In this document: positions 16,466-25,445 of the stretch, one piece after another
Layout: the number at the start of each line of letters is the position of its first letter
Numbering within the stretch: position 1 is the stretch's first letter
Source of the DNA: Clostridium_S neuense
GTDB taxonomy: Bacteria > Bacillota > Clostridia > Clostridiales > Clostridiaceae
Assembly (NCBI RefSeq): GCF_045310695.1
Contig: NZ_JBJIAA010000012.1
Location: 107,673 to 171,672 of the forward strand
Length of the DNA: 64,000 nucleotides
Direction of reading: 5' to 3'
Notes under the pieces: model-generated
What the model saw: only the letters and a program-made list of their open reading frames with translations
Told to the model about the DNA's origin: nothing
Database searches by the model: none
Made by a program: the position numbers and the translations under genes

Positions 16466-19162
16466 ATGAATAAGAATAAAAAAAGGTTTTTCAATAGGTT
16501 TAATTTTTTGATTTCCATTGTTGTGGTTGTAACTGCAACTATATGTGTTAGGCTGGTAATGCTTCAGGTTGTTAACGCAAATGAATATAAGTCTCAAGCT
16601 AACACAAAGTCACATAAGTTTATAAAAGAAGTTGCAGCAAGAGGAGAACTAACAGATTCAACAGGCATAAAATTAGCCACAAATCAGCAAAGCTATAATA
16701 TAACTTATATGGATACAGATTCAACAGAGAAAAGTTTTTATCCTACAATGGCAAAAGTATTTTATTTTTTAGATAAATATGGAGAAAATAAAAACGATAG
16801 TTTTCCAATTAAAGTAACACCAACATATTCTTTTGATTTTAATGTAACAGATGAAAAACAAATAAATGCTGCCAAGATAAGATTTTTAAATGATAGGGGT
16901 GGCTTTAGGGACGACATAATAAAAAATTTATATGGAGCTTTAAAGTGGAATAAACTTACCAAGGTTCAAAAGAATAATGTAGATAAATATCTTTTAAAAA
17001 TGTCACCCGAATATGTTTTTAATAGACTTAAAAAGTTATATAAGATTCCTAGCAACTATAGTTTCAATGTGGATGGGAATAGGATAAGTAAAAAATGTAC
17101 ATTAGACGATATAAGAAAGTTTATGGTTGTAAAAGATGCGGTTCAGATGCAAAGCTATTCTGGCTATAAGCCGGTTGATATTGCAAGTAATATAAAAAAA
17201 GAAACTGCTATAGCGTTTATGCAAAAATTAAATGAACTTCCAGGGATAGATGTTGAAGAAGAACCAATAAGACATTATCCATATGGAAAACTTGCTTCAA
17301 ATGCCATAGGTTATATTGGTAAAATATCTGCCTCAAGTGATGATGAAAGTGATTCGTATGCAGAAAGAGGATATGATGTAAGCTCTGATCTTATAGGAAT
17401 ATCTGGACTGGAGTCAGCAGAGGAGGATAGATTAAAAGGTACTGCTGGTGGAGAAGTTGTAGAAGTGAATAAGAGTGGAAGGGTAATAAATAAATTTGCA
17501 AGCAAAGATTCCTATCCTGGACAGAATATAAAAACAACTATAAATGCAGATGTTCAATATACAGCTGAACAGGCACTTCAAAAAGTAATGAAAAGCTTAC
17601 GTGATAGTCCGGGAAATGGAGAAAATGGATCTTATACAGGAAATGCTACAAGAGGAGCAGCAGTAGCTGTGGATATGACAGGAGGTGTTATAGCTCTTGC
17701 ACAATCGCCAAATTTTAATCCAAATGATTTTGCTGACCCAAATGGACTTTCTGATGCAGCAAAGAAGAAGTATTTTCCAACTGTAGAAGATCAAATAAAA
17801 AACTTAAGCATTCCAAGTGATTTAATAGATACATTATTTCCAGTAGATAAAAGTACCGGGAAAAGAACAGATGCCTATGATTATCTTCCAAAACCAATGT
17901 ATAATTATCCTGTTATGGGACTCACTCCTCCGGGATCAACCTTTAAAATGCTTACTGCAATAGCTGGACTTGAAACTAAAACTATAGATCCCTATGCTAT
18001 ATTTGATGACCAAGGAAATTATGATGACGGGCATGGAGATAAAAGAACGTTTAAATCTGATGGTCCTCTTGGTCCACTCGATTTAGTTAATGCTATAGCA
18101 CATTCTAGTAATCCTTATTTTATGACAGCATCGGAAATGATTAGAAAGGCATTTGGGTATGATAAAATAGCTGAATATGCATGGAAATTTGGTCTTGGAG
18201 TGCAGCCGAATTCGGGAGTGACTCCATCAACTGGAATAGAAATAAAGGAAAATTTCGGTCAGACTTTTAATACTTATAGCAAGAAAATTAGTCTTGGACA
18301 GCAGGCAGCCTGGGAAGTTATAAATGATCTTAAGGATAGAAAGTATTCTAAAAAAGCTCAATCAATAGATCTGCACACCAGTAATTCGGACAGTAGTTCT
18401 ATTGCAAGTTTAAAAGCAAATATAAAGGACAAAATAAAAAGCTATGTTATAAATGGCAAGTTTGATAAGGAAGAGTTTTCTGCACTTTTGAATAAATTTG
18501 CGCAGACCACTGGTATTTCGATTTCTGATAGTGATATGGAGGATATATCAAAAGGAGCTAAATCTGATGTAGAAAAGCAAATTGAAAATGGAATTGTTCC
18601 TGGAGATATTCACAGTGCAGCTATTGGGCAGGGAGATGATAACTTTACTATGTTACAGCTTGCAAACTATGTTGCAACAATAGCTAATGGTGGTAAGAGA
18701 TATAAAGTGCATTTAACTAATGAAGTAACAGATCCTGTTACTAACAGTGTAGTATTTAAATATAATCCTCAAGTTATATGCGATACTGGCGTTAGTAAGT
18801 CTACTCTTGAGCAGGTAATAAAAGGAATGGGGCTTGTTAATACTATAGGTACTGCTGAGGGGAAATTTGATGGGTTGCCATTTACAACAGCAGGTAAAAC
18901 AGGTACTGCAGATGCCTTTAGCCTTGATTTTCAACAGAAAATACAAAGATCCTCCTATGCTGTTTATTTAGGATTTGCACCAGTAGAAAATCCTAAAATA
19001 GCGGTTGCTACTGTAATATACGATGGAGGCTTTGGTAATCAAATAACTAATGTGGCTAGAGCCATTTATGAATCTTATTTTAAGAATGTAGAAAAAATGA
19101 GCAGTGTACCTGAGGATGTTATTGGTAGTACGAAAGCACAGCCGGAGGTTGATAATCCTTGA
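16466..19162 (+). CDS. Class B penicillin-binding protein (PBP2/MrdA-like)
   Basis: A transpeptidase that cross-links peptidoglycan at the outer face of the membrane. It has 898 residues: a short basic N-terminus, one membrane anchor (about residues 10-32), a PBP dimerisation domain and a transpeptidase domain. The active-site motifs are STFK (Ser491-Lys494), SSN (in AHSSNPYF) and KTGT (811-814). It is longer than typical PBP2 (about 620-720 residues), with extra sequence before the SxxK motif and between SxN and KTGT. The ATG at 16466 follows TAGGAGA; an upstream in-frame start at 16436 lacks a site. It is divergent from the MerR-methyltransferase operon and appears monocistronic. An elongation role (PBP2) versus a sporulation role (SpoVD) cannot be settled from sequence alone; no PASTA domain is seen. 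Confidence 0.92.
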   Translation: MNKNKKRFFNRFNFLISIVVVVTATICVRLVMLQVVNANEYKSQANTKSHKFIKEVAARGELTDSTGIKLATNQQSYNITYMDTDSTEKSFYPTMAKVFYFLDKYGENKNDSFPIKVTPTYSFDFNVTDEKQINAAKIRFLNDRGGFRDDIIKNLYGALKWNKLTKVQKNNVDKYLLKMSPEYVFNRLKKLYKIPSNYSFNVDGNRISKKCTLDDIRKFMVVKDAVQMQSYSGYKPVDIASNIKKETAIAFMQKLNELPGIDVEEEPIRHYPYGKLASNAIGYIGKISASSDDESDSYAERGYDVSSDLIGISGLESAEEDRLKGTAGGEVVEVNKSGRVINKFASKDSYPGQNIKTTINADVQYTAEQALQKVMKSLRDSPGNGENGSYTGNATRGAAVAVDMTGGVIALAQSPNFNPNDFADPNGLSDAAKKKYFPTVEDQIKNLSIPSDLIDTLFPVDKSTGKRTDAYDYLPKPMYNYPVMGLTPPGSTFKMLTAIAGLETKTIDPYAIFDDQGNYDDGHGDKRTFKSDGPLGPLDLVNAIAHSSNPYFMTASEMIRKAFGYDKIAEYAWKFGLGVQPNSGVTPSTGIEIKENFGQTFNTYSKKISLGQQAAWEVINDLKDRKYSKKAQSIDLHTSNSDSSSIASLKANIKDKIKSYVINGKFDKEEFSALLNKFAQTTGISISDSDMEDISKGAKSDVEKQIENGIVPGDIHSAAIGQGDDNFTMLQLANYVATIANGGKRYKVHLTNEVTDPVTNSVVFKYNPQVICDTGVSKSTLEQVIKGMGLVNTIGTAEGKFDGLPFTTAGKTGTADAFSLDFQQKIQRSSYAVYLGFAPVENPKIAVATVIYDGGFGNQITNVARAIYESYFKNVEKMSSVPEDVIGSTKAQPEVDNP

Positions 19163-19191
19163 TCTCAGTTTAAATAAAATTTAAAGCATAT

Positions 19192-19234
19192 AAAAACAAT
19201 GGTGTTCAACCTTATTGAAGGCCATTGTTTTTTT
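19192..19234. terminator. Bidirectional terminator between PBP and chemoreceptor genes
   Basis: AAAAACAATGG (19192-19202) pairs with CCATTGTTTTT (from 19222) and ends in a run of seven T. An inner TTCAA/TTGAA helix extends the stem. It lies between convergent genes. Confidence 0.88.
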
Positions 19235-19261
19235 GTAGCTAAAAAAGACTAATGAGATAAT

Positions 19262-20416
19262 CTAAAGTTTGTGTGCTATTTTGTTTAGTTCGGTAGATAA
19301 TGCTGTTAATTCTTCTATACTTGCAGTAACTTCTTCTGTTGCTGAAGCTTGTTCTTGACTTGAAAACATTGAATTTTCACTCATTTTGCTAGAATTGTCA
19401 GCTTTTTCTTTAATCTTATCTGTTAAAGATTTAATTTTAGGAACAGTTTCCTTGGATTGATCTGAAAGTTTTCTAATTTGTTGAGATACAACTCCAAAGC
19501 CTTTGCCAGCTTCACCAGCTCTAGCAGACTCTATAGCTGCGTTTAATCCAAGCATTTTGGTTTCATCCGCTATTTTTTTTATAAAATAAGATAATTCAAT
19601 GATTTGCTCCGATAAGCTACTTACTTCACTTATTTCTTGGTTAAGCTTCTGTTCATTTGTATGTATTTGTGATGCTGATGCGGCTAGTTGTTCAATTGCA
19701 GCAGATATTCCAGAAAGCCCAGTTTCCATATTTTCAGACATGTTTATTAGATTTTGAGCAACTTTCTTAGGAATTGCTATTCCTAAGGTTCCAATAACCT
19801 CATCTTTATTTTCTGAGCTGAAAATCGGTTCAATTGTTATAAGAAGTTTTGATTCATATATTTTTGGGTCATTTATTTCTTGAACAGCCTCTTTTTTTGA
19901 TTCTATTACTTTTTTTGTTATAGGACTTTCACTTACTAGTTTTCCTGGTTTTAAAAAGTCTACATCAAAGCTTGAAGAAGCTTGTTTAAGAATAAGTTTT
20001 TGCAAGTCTGTTGCATAAATTACAGCGCCTTCAGAGAACATTTCAGCTAAAACGGGAGCAAAATCTTTAAATGAGCTCATTATTGGGTGAATTAAAGGAA
20101 ATATTATGGAAAAAGCCCCAACACATTCTCCCTTATCATTAACTAAGGGTTCAACAATTGTTTTTAATCTCACTCCATAGATGGAACGAGGAATATTTTC
20201 TACTAATGTTTTTTTCTCTTTCATTGCTCGCTTGGCTATACTTTTTTCACTTAAATTTTCACCGACTTTAAATATATCTAAATCAAAAGATTTTGAGGCT
20301 TTTCGCCAAGTAAAAGTATCGTCTTCAATGATTAAATAAAGTACTCCTCCGGGTATTGAGTCGGCTTGCAACTCTGAGCTTGATTTTAAGTAATCTAAAC
20401 CTGAAATTGAAATCAT
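19262..20416 (-). CDS. Soluble methyl-accepting chemotaxis-like protein with duplicated sensor
   Basis: 384 residues with no membrane segment. Two similar sensor units lie in tandem (about residues 20-115 and 128-225): both contain a -SFD-D-FK-G--SE (SFDLDIFKVGENLSE, SFDVDFLKPGKLVSE) segment and an I-EP---------G---I-P ending. The signalling part carries the conserved receptor hairpin tip region (NAAIESARAGEAGKGFGVVSQQIRKLSDQS), which contacts CheA/CheW, but this domain is short, about 150 residues. The protein should sense an intracellular signal. AAAGGAG precedes the ATG. The gene stands alone between two hairpins. The ligand is unknown. Confidence 0.88.
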   Translation of the reverse strand: MISISGLDYLKSSSELQADSIPGGVLYLIIEDDTFTWRKASKSFDLDIFKVGENLSEKSIAKRAMKEKKTLVENIPRSIYGVRLKTIVEPLVNDKGECVGAFSIIFPLIHPIMSSFKDFAPVLAEMFSEGAVIYATDLQKLILKQASSSFDVDFLKPGKLVSESPITKKVIESKKEAVQEINDPKIYESKLLITIEPIFSSENKDEVIGTLGIAIPKKVAQNLINMSENMETGLSGISAAIEQLAASASQIHTNEQKLNQEISEVSSLSEQIIELSYFIKKIADETKMLGLNAAIESARAGEAGKGFGVVSQQIRKLSDQSKETVPKIKSLTDKIKEKADNSSKMSENSMFSSQEQASATEEVTASIEELTALSTELNKIAHKL

Positions 20417-20659
20417 AATATAACTCCTTTACACTTTAGTCTAACTAGAAAATTAAAAAATAAAAATATAAAACTAATTAGCAAATTCAGCTAAAACAGC
20501 TTATTTAAATAATAGCAGAGTATATATAAAAAAGTCAAATTTTGTTATATAAAGCAAACATGCTAAAGAAAGCTATGCTTTAAATAAGTATAAAATGAGA
20601 TCACTTATTTAAAGCATAGCTTTTTAAATTAACATATGATGTACTAGATTTATATATAC
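20417..20659. other. Intergenic region between chemoreceptor and asnB
   Basis: 243 bases of very AT-rich sequence without a credible ORF. It contains an 18-base motif at 20476-20493 that recurs with one change in the promoter at 30068-30085, and a strong hairpin at 20569-20623. I could not assign a clear promoter for the chemoreceptor. Confidence 0.6.
20569..20623 (-). terminator. Strong hairpin downstream of asnB
   Basis: A perfect 21-bp inverted repeat (20569-20589 and 20603-20623; AAAGCTATGCTTTAAATAAGT arm) with a 13-base loop. On the asnB strand only a short T-rich tail follows, so it is a probable terminator or 3'-end stabiliser rather than a textbook terminator. Confidence 0.75.
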
Positions 20660-22498
20660 CTATATAAGTTTTACTTTATATTCTTTAAGCCAAATATTTA
20701 ATTGTATTAAATAAGCAATAAGCTGAGGACCTTTCATGAGTTGACCAAACCATGGAGTTTTATAAGAGTTTCCTCCAGTTTCAACTAGTTCTGTAACAGT
20801 CTTTAAATCAATTATATTTAAAATAGGTGAAGTTTTATCGTTTATTATTTCTTTAAGCCAGTTTTGAACTATGGAAGTGTATCTAGGATCAAAGGTTTTT
20901 GGATACGGACTCTTTTTTCTTTCAATTACATCCTTTGGAAGTATGCCTTCAGCAGCTTTTCTTAATATGCCTTTTTCTCTATTGCCGTAAAATCTCATTT
21001 CAGGTGGAATATTATAAGCATATTCAACTAGTCTGTAATCTGCAAATGGAACCCTAACTTCAAGGCTATTTGCCATGCTCATTCTGTCCTTTCTTGTTAG
21101 CAAGGTTATCATAAACCATTTTATATTTAAATATACAAGCTCACGCATTTTTCTTGCATAAGGAGTGTCAGTATCTAGGTAAGGTACATTTTTTAAATTT
21201 TCTTTGTATTTTTCATCTACGAATTCTTGAAGGTTTATTGTTTTAAATTCAGGAGATAGAAGACTGCTTCTTTCCTTTACAAATCTTGACCAAGGGAAAG
21301 TTTTGGCTTCAAGCATTTCTTTTCGTGTAAACCACGGATACCCTCCAAATATTTCATCTGCACATTCACCTGATAGTGCAACTATATTGTCCTTTCTAAC
21401 GCCTTTGCAAAATAAATAAAGGGAAGAATCTATATCGGCCATTCCAGGAATATCGTTTGCTTCAACAGCTTCTTTTAAAGCATGTGCTAAATCAGCATTG
21501 TTATTTATTATTTTATGATGGTTACTTCCAATAAATTTATGAACTTTTTCTGCCCACACACTATCAGGAGTTATTACAAAATTATCGTTTTTAAAATATA
21601 ATTCGTTATCTTTATAATCTATGGAATAGGTATTTAAAGTTTTACCTTGCTTTTCAAATTCTTTTGCTGCTACAGCAGATATTATACTTGAATCAAGACC
21701 ACCTGATAAGAAAGTACAAACAGGAACATCAGCATATAGCTGTCTTTTTATTGCATCTACTAATATGTTTCTAATGTGATCAGCTGTTTCTTCAATATTT
21801 TCAGTATGATCATAGCAAGTAAGCTTCCAGTATTCATTAAGCTTAATGGAATCAGGGGTAAATTCAAGGTAATGTGCAGGTGGCACATCATATATATCCT
21901 TTAAAACTCCACTTCCAAGATCTCTTGCAGGCCCTAGGGCAAAAATTTCAGTAAGGCCTTCTTCTGTAAGTATTGGTTCAACTAAAGGATTTGCAAGGAG
22001 GGTTTTAATTTCTGAACCAAATATAAGATTGTGATCTTTAACTGTGTAAAATAGAGGTTTAACTCCAAGTGGATCTCTTGCAAGAAAAAGTTTTTTATCA
22101 TTTTCTGAATAAACCCCAAATGCAAAAATTCCATTTATGTGCTTTAAACAATCTTTTCCCCAATGTATATAAGAAGTTAATAAAACCTCTGTATCTGAAT
22201 AAGATTCAAAGGTATAGCCTTCTTTTATTAGGAGTTTTCTTACATCTTCTGTATTATAAAGTTCACCATTGTATACTATAATGTATTTTTTTCCGTTGTA
22301 TAATTTTATCATAGGTTGATTGCCGCCTTTAGGGTCTACTACTATAAGACGTCTATGTCCAAGAAGTGCATTTTTAGATATATAATAACCGTGAGAATCT
22401 GGTCCTCTTTTTTTTAATGTATCAGTCATAAGTTCTATTACCTTGTTGTATCCAGTTAAATTTTTTTTGAAATTAACAAATCCTGCAATACCACACAT
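20660..22498 (-). CDS. asnB: Asparagine synthase (glutamine-hydrolysing)
   Basis: This enzyme makes asparagine from aspartate, ATP and glutamine. At 612 residues it is of the B. subtilis AsnB/AsnO type. The N-terminal nucleophile Cys2 (MCGIAGFVNF) marks the class II glutaminase domain (about 1-210). The synthetase domain has the ATP-pyrophosphatase loop SGGLDSSII and the GECADEIFGGYPW motif. The ATG start is fixed by Cys2. It is monocistronic, divergent from the arsR-like gene, with a hairpin after the stop. Some AsnB homologues amidate cell-wall diaminopimelate instead; that cannot be excluded here. Confidence 0.94.
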   Translation of the reverse strand: MCGIAGFVNFKKNLTGYNKVIELMTDTLKKRGPDSHGYYISKNALLGHRRLIVVDPKGGNQPMIKLYNGKKYIIVYNGELYNTEDVRKLLIKEGYTFESYSDTEVLLTSYIHWGKDCLKHINGIFAFGVYSENDKKLFLARDPLGVKPLFYTVKDHNLIFGSEIKTLLANPLVEPILTEEGLTEIFALGPARDLGSGVLKDIYDVPPAHYLEFTPDSIKLNEYWKLTCYDHTENIEETADHIRNILVDAIKRQLYADVPVCTFLSGGLDSSIISAVAAKEFEKQGKTLNTYSIDYKDNELYFKNDNFVITPDSVWAEKVHKFIGSNHHKIINNNADLAHALKEAVEANDIPGMADIDSSLYLFCKGVRKDNIVALSGECADEIFGGYPWFTRKEMLEAKTFPWSRFVKERSSLLSPEFKTINLQEFVDEKYKENLKNVPYLDTDTPYARKMRELVYLNIKWFMITLLTRKDRMSMANSLEVRVPFADYRLVEYAYNIPPEMRFYGNREKGILRKAAEGILPKDVIERKKSPYPKTFDPRYTSIVQNWLKEIINDKTSPILNIIDLKTVTELVETGGNSYKTPWFGQLMKGPQLIAYLIQLNIWLKEYKVKLI

Positions 22499-22585
22499 AA
22501 CTTATATCACCGCTCTTTTATAATATAGTTTATAAATTATAGTATGTTTTTTTACCAAAAATTGATACAAAAATATGGGTTCCTA

Positions 22586-22647
22586 TTGTTTTTTAGTTAG
22601 AAAGATGTTATATTATATATGAACATATGAATATCTGTTCATATATA
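22586..22647 (+). promoter_or_regulatory. Promoter and metal-repressor operator of the cadmium/zinc resistance operon
   Basis: TTGTTT (22586-22591), 17 bases, then TATATT (22609-22614). Immediately downstream, two perfect 12-base half-sites, TATATATGAACA (22614-22625) and its complement (22636-22647), are separated by 10 bases. This is the size and position expected for an ArsR/SmtB/CadC operator covering the transcription start. Confidence 0.8.
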
Positions 22648-22686
22648 ATATAAATAATAATTTCACCGATAAGGAGTTGTTAGCAT

Positions 22687-23052
22687 ATGAGTGAAGAAGA
22701 AAATACACTTAGATGTGAAAATAATATTGTTCATGCTGATGTTATAAAAAAAGTTGAAGAGATTATGCCAGAGGATGAAGAGCTTAGCGATTTGTCAGAT
22801 TTATTTAAGATTTTTGGAGATAGTACAAGGATAAAAATAATATGCGCATTGTTTAATTCTGAAATGTGTGTTTGCGATATAACATGTCTTTTAAATATGA
22901 AGCAGTCTGCTATATCACATCAATTGAAAATATTAAGACAAGCAAAATTAGTTAAGTATAGGAGAGAAGGTAAGTCAGTATATTATTCGCTAGATGATGA
23001 GCATATAAAAGGAATTTTTAACATGGGACTTATGCATATAAGAGAAAAATAA
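22687..23052 (+). CDS. ArsR/SmtB-family metal-responsive repressor (CadC-like)
   Basis: A 121-residue winged-helix repressor. The sequence ALFNSEMCVCDITCLLNMKQSAISHQLKIL carries the CadC-type metal site CVCD in helix alpha-3, and Cys10 plus the N-terminal His fit the additional N-terminal ligands of CadC-type sensors. It is expected to release DNA when Cd, Pb or Zn binds. It lies 20 bases upstream of the cadA-like ATPase and downstream of a clear palindromic operator, so self-regulation of a two-gene operon is likely. AAGGAG precedes the ATG. The exact metal is inferred. Confidence 0.92.
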   Translation: MSEEENTLRCENNIVHADVIKKVEEIMPEDEELSDLSDLFKIFGDSTRIKIICALFNSEMCVCDITCLLNMKQSAISHQLKILRQAKLVKYRREGKSVYYSLDDEHIKGIFNMGLMHIREK

Positions 23053-23072
23053 CAAAGCTAGGAGTGGTGATG

Positions 23073-25190
23073 ATGGAAAGTGGTAGTGTCTTAAAGAAAC
23101 AATTTTATCTCGAAGGGCTTTGCTGTGCTAATTGTGCAGCTAAAATAGAAAACAAAGTAAATGAACTTGAAGAAATACAAACTGCAAATTTAGATTTTGT
23201 TACAAAAAAACTTACAGTACAGATATATGAGAAATGCGATGCCGAACTAGCACAAAATAAAATAGTAGGAATAGTAAAAAATATTGAGGATGAAGTTAAG
23301 GTTATTGATATGGAGCAGTCATTAGAGGATGAAGAAGAAGAGGAGATAAGTAAGGCAGACGTTATAAGATTTGGAATAGGAGTTTTAATCTTTATAGCAG
23401 CATATGTATTTAAGTTTCCAAAAACTATAGATATAGTTCTTTATGTTGTGAGCTATGTTGTTGTTGGAGGAGACGTTTTACTAAGATCAATAAAAAATAT
23501 AGGAAAAGGGCAGATATTTGATGAAAACTTTCTAATGGCAGTTGCTACTATAGGAGCTTTTGCTATAAAGGAGTATCCAGAAGCAGTTTCTGTTATGATT
23601 TTTTATCAAATAGGAGAATTTCTTCAAGATGCAGCAGTTGAAAAATCTAGAAAGTCAATATCTGCACTTATGGATATAAAACCGCAGTTTGCAAATCTTA
23701 TAAATGGTGAAAAAGCTTTAAAAGTTAGTCCAGATGAGGTTGTTGTTGGAGATATAATTCTTGTAAAACCTGGTGAGAAAATTCCTCTTGATGGCATAGT
23801 TGTAGAAGGTGAATCTATGCTTGATACATCAGCTGTAACTGGTGAATCTGTTCCTAGGAGAGTGGAGATTCAAGGTGAAGTTTTTTCTGGTTCTATAAAT
23901 AAAGAGGGACTTTTAAAGGTAGAGGTAACTAAAGCATTTAAAGATTCAACTGTATCAAAAATACTTGATTTAGTTGAAAACGCATCTTCTAAAAAAGCCG
24001 TTACAGAAAAGTTTATAACTAAGTTTGCAAGATATTATACACCATCAGTAGTTGGCATCGCTTTACTCCTAGCAATTGTACCACCTTTAGTTATAAAAGA
24101 TGCTGTGTTTTCAAATTGGATTTATAGAGCACTTGTATTTCTTGTAGCATCTTGTCCTTGTGCAATTATATTATCTGTACCACTAAGCTTTTTTGGCGGA
24201 ATTGGAAGTGCTTCAAGGAATGGAATTTTAGTTAAAGGTGGAAATTATATTGAAGCTTTAAAAAATATTAATACTGTAGTGTTTGATAAAACGGGAACAC
24301 TTACTGAAGGAAAGTTTAATGTTAATAAAATTCAAACTTATAACCAATTTTCAAAAGATGAACTTTTAAAATATGCAGCTTATGTTGAGTCATTTTCAAA
24401 TCATCCTATAGCACTTTCAATATGCAGTGCTTATGGAGGAAATATTGAAAAAAACAATATTACAAATTATAAAGAAGTATCTGGATTTGGAGTACAAGCT
24501 GAAATTTCTGGAAAAGCTGTTTGTATTGGAAATGCTAATTTTATGAAGCAAAATAAAATTGATGTTTCTAAAGTTAATTTAGATGAAGTTTTTGGAACTG
24601 TTGTACATGCAGCGGTTGATAATGTGTATGCTGGATATATTGTTATCTCTGATAATATAAAGAAGGATACCATTAAAGCTATTGATGAGCTTAAGAGTAT
24701 TGGAATTAAAACTGTAATGCTCACAGGGGATAGTAAAAAGCCAGCTTCTGTAGTAGCCAGTAAAATAGGCATGGATGAAGTTTTTTCTGAACTTTTGCCT
24801 CAAGATAAGGTTGAAAAAATAGAGGAAATGTATAGTAAAAAGCCAGATTGCAAAATTGCTTTTGTAGGTGATGGTATAAATGATGCACCTGTACTTGCCA
24901 GGGCAGATGTTGGAATATCAATGGGAAGTGTTGGTTCAGATGCAGCAGTAGAAGCATCAGATGTGGTTATAATGAATGATGAACTTCATAAAATATATAC
25001 AGCTATAAAGATAGCAAAAAAAACAAATAGAGTTGTATGGCAGAATATTATTTTTGCAGTAGGGGTAAAAGTCATAGTACTTGTTTTAGGAGCACTAGGA
25101 TACGCTAATATATGGGAAGCTGTATTTGCTGACACAGGAGTATCACTTATAGCAGTAGTTAATTCACTTAGAATATTAAGAGCACATTGA
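23073..25190 (+). CDS. cadA: Heavy-metal-translocating P-type ATPase (Cd/Zn/Pb, CadA-like)
   Basis: A membrane ATPase of about 705 residues that exports divalent soft metals. In order: an N-terminal heavy-metal-associated domain with GLCCANCAAKIE (CxxC), a short acidic stretch (EDEEEEEISK), transmembrane helices, TGES, the ion-binding ASCPCAIILS, the phosphorylation site DKTGTLTEGKF, the HP motif SNHPIAL and the hinge VGDGINDAPVLARADVGISM. The CPC motif with a preceding CadC-like repressor argues for Cd/Zn/Pb rather than copper. AGGAG at 23060-23064 supports the ATG at 23073 (or 23070). The large palindrome at 25254-25445 lies 64 bases after the stop. Confidence 0.93.
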   Translation: MESGSVLKKQFYLEGLCCANCAAKIENKVNELEEIQTANLDFVTKKLTVQIYEKCDAELAQNKIVGIVKNIEDEVKVIDMEQSLEDEEEEEISKADVIRFGIGVLIFIAAYVFKFPKTIDIVLYVVSYVVVGGDVLLRSIKNIGKGQIFDENFLMAVATIGAFAIKEYPEAVSVMIFYQIGEFLQDAAVEKSRKSISALMDIKPQFANLINGEKALKVSPDEVVVGDIILVKPGEKIPLDGIVVEGESMLDTSAVTGESVPRRVEIQGEVFSGSINKEGLLKVEVTKAFKDSTVSKILDLVENASSKKAVTEKFITKFARYYTPSVVGIALLLAIVPPLVIKDAVFSNWIYRALVFLVASCPCAIILSVPLSFFGGIGSASRNGILVKGGNYIEALKNINTVVFDKTGTLTEGKFNVNKIQTYNQFSKDELLKYAAYVESFSNHPIALSICSAYGGNIEKNNITNYKEVSGFGVQAEISGKAVCIGNANFMKQNKIDVSKVNLDEVFGTVVHAAVDNVYAGYIVISDNIKKDTIKAIDELKSIGIKTVMLTGDSKKPASVVASKIGMDEVFSELLPQDKVEKIEEMYSKKPDCKIAFVGDGINDAPVLARADVGISMGSVGSDAAVEASDVVIMNDELHKIYTAIKIAKKTNRVVWQNIIFAVGVKVIVLVLGALGYANIWEAVFADTGVSLIAVVNSLRILRAH

Positions 25191-25253
25191 CAACAATCAT
25201 TAAATGCCAATTTTTCGTAGGTACGGAGAAAAATGTTCCTTGTTTTGTCGTGT

Positions 25254-25445
25254 GAACAAAGTAATAGTGTTGAAAAGACGATTTAAAGAGAATTTTATAA
25301 ATCTTAGAGGCGAATTATTAAAAAACTTAGAAATTTCAATTTGTTTGAACGATAGTGAGTTATTGAAACTTCTTAGGATTTTAATAATTCGCCTCTTAGA
25401 TTTATTAATTCTATTTAATGTCTTGAAGCACTATTACTTTGTTTC
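25254..25445. repeat. Long near-palindromic intergenic element, type B copy 1
   Basis: About 85-base arms pair almost end to end around a loop containing TTTGTTTGAACGATAGTGAG. The innermost arm, an AATCTTAGAGGCGAATTATT block, pairs nearly perfectly with 25382-25400. The outermost arm repeats the last codons and stop of the starch-binding gene in inverted orientation (ACAAAGTAATAGTG at 25256-25269 against its complement at 25430-25443). It separates convergent cadA and the starch-binding gene and can terminate both. The same architecture recurs at 30619-30802. Confidence 0.8.

Noticed and set aside
22664..22672. CCGATAAGG resembling a sigma-D -10 upstream of the arsR-like gene
   Set aside because: No TAAA at the required 15-base distance; it is part of the ribosome binding site region, and a sigma-A promoter with operator explains the gene.
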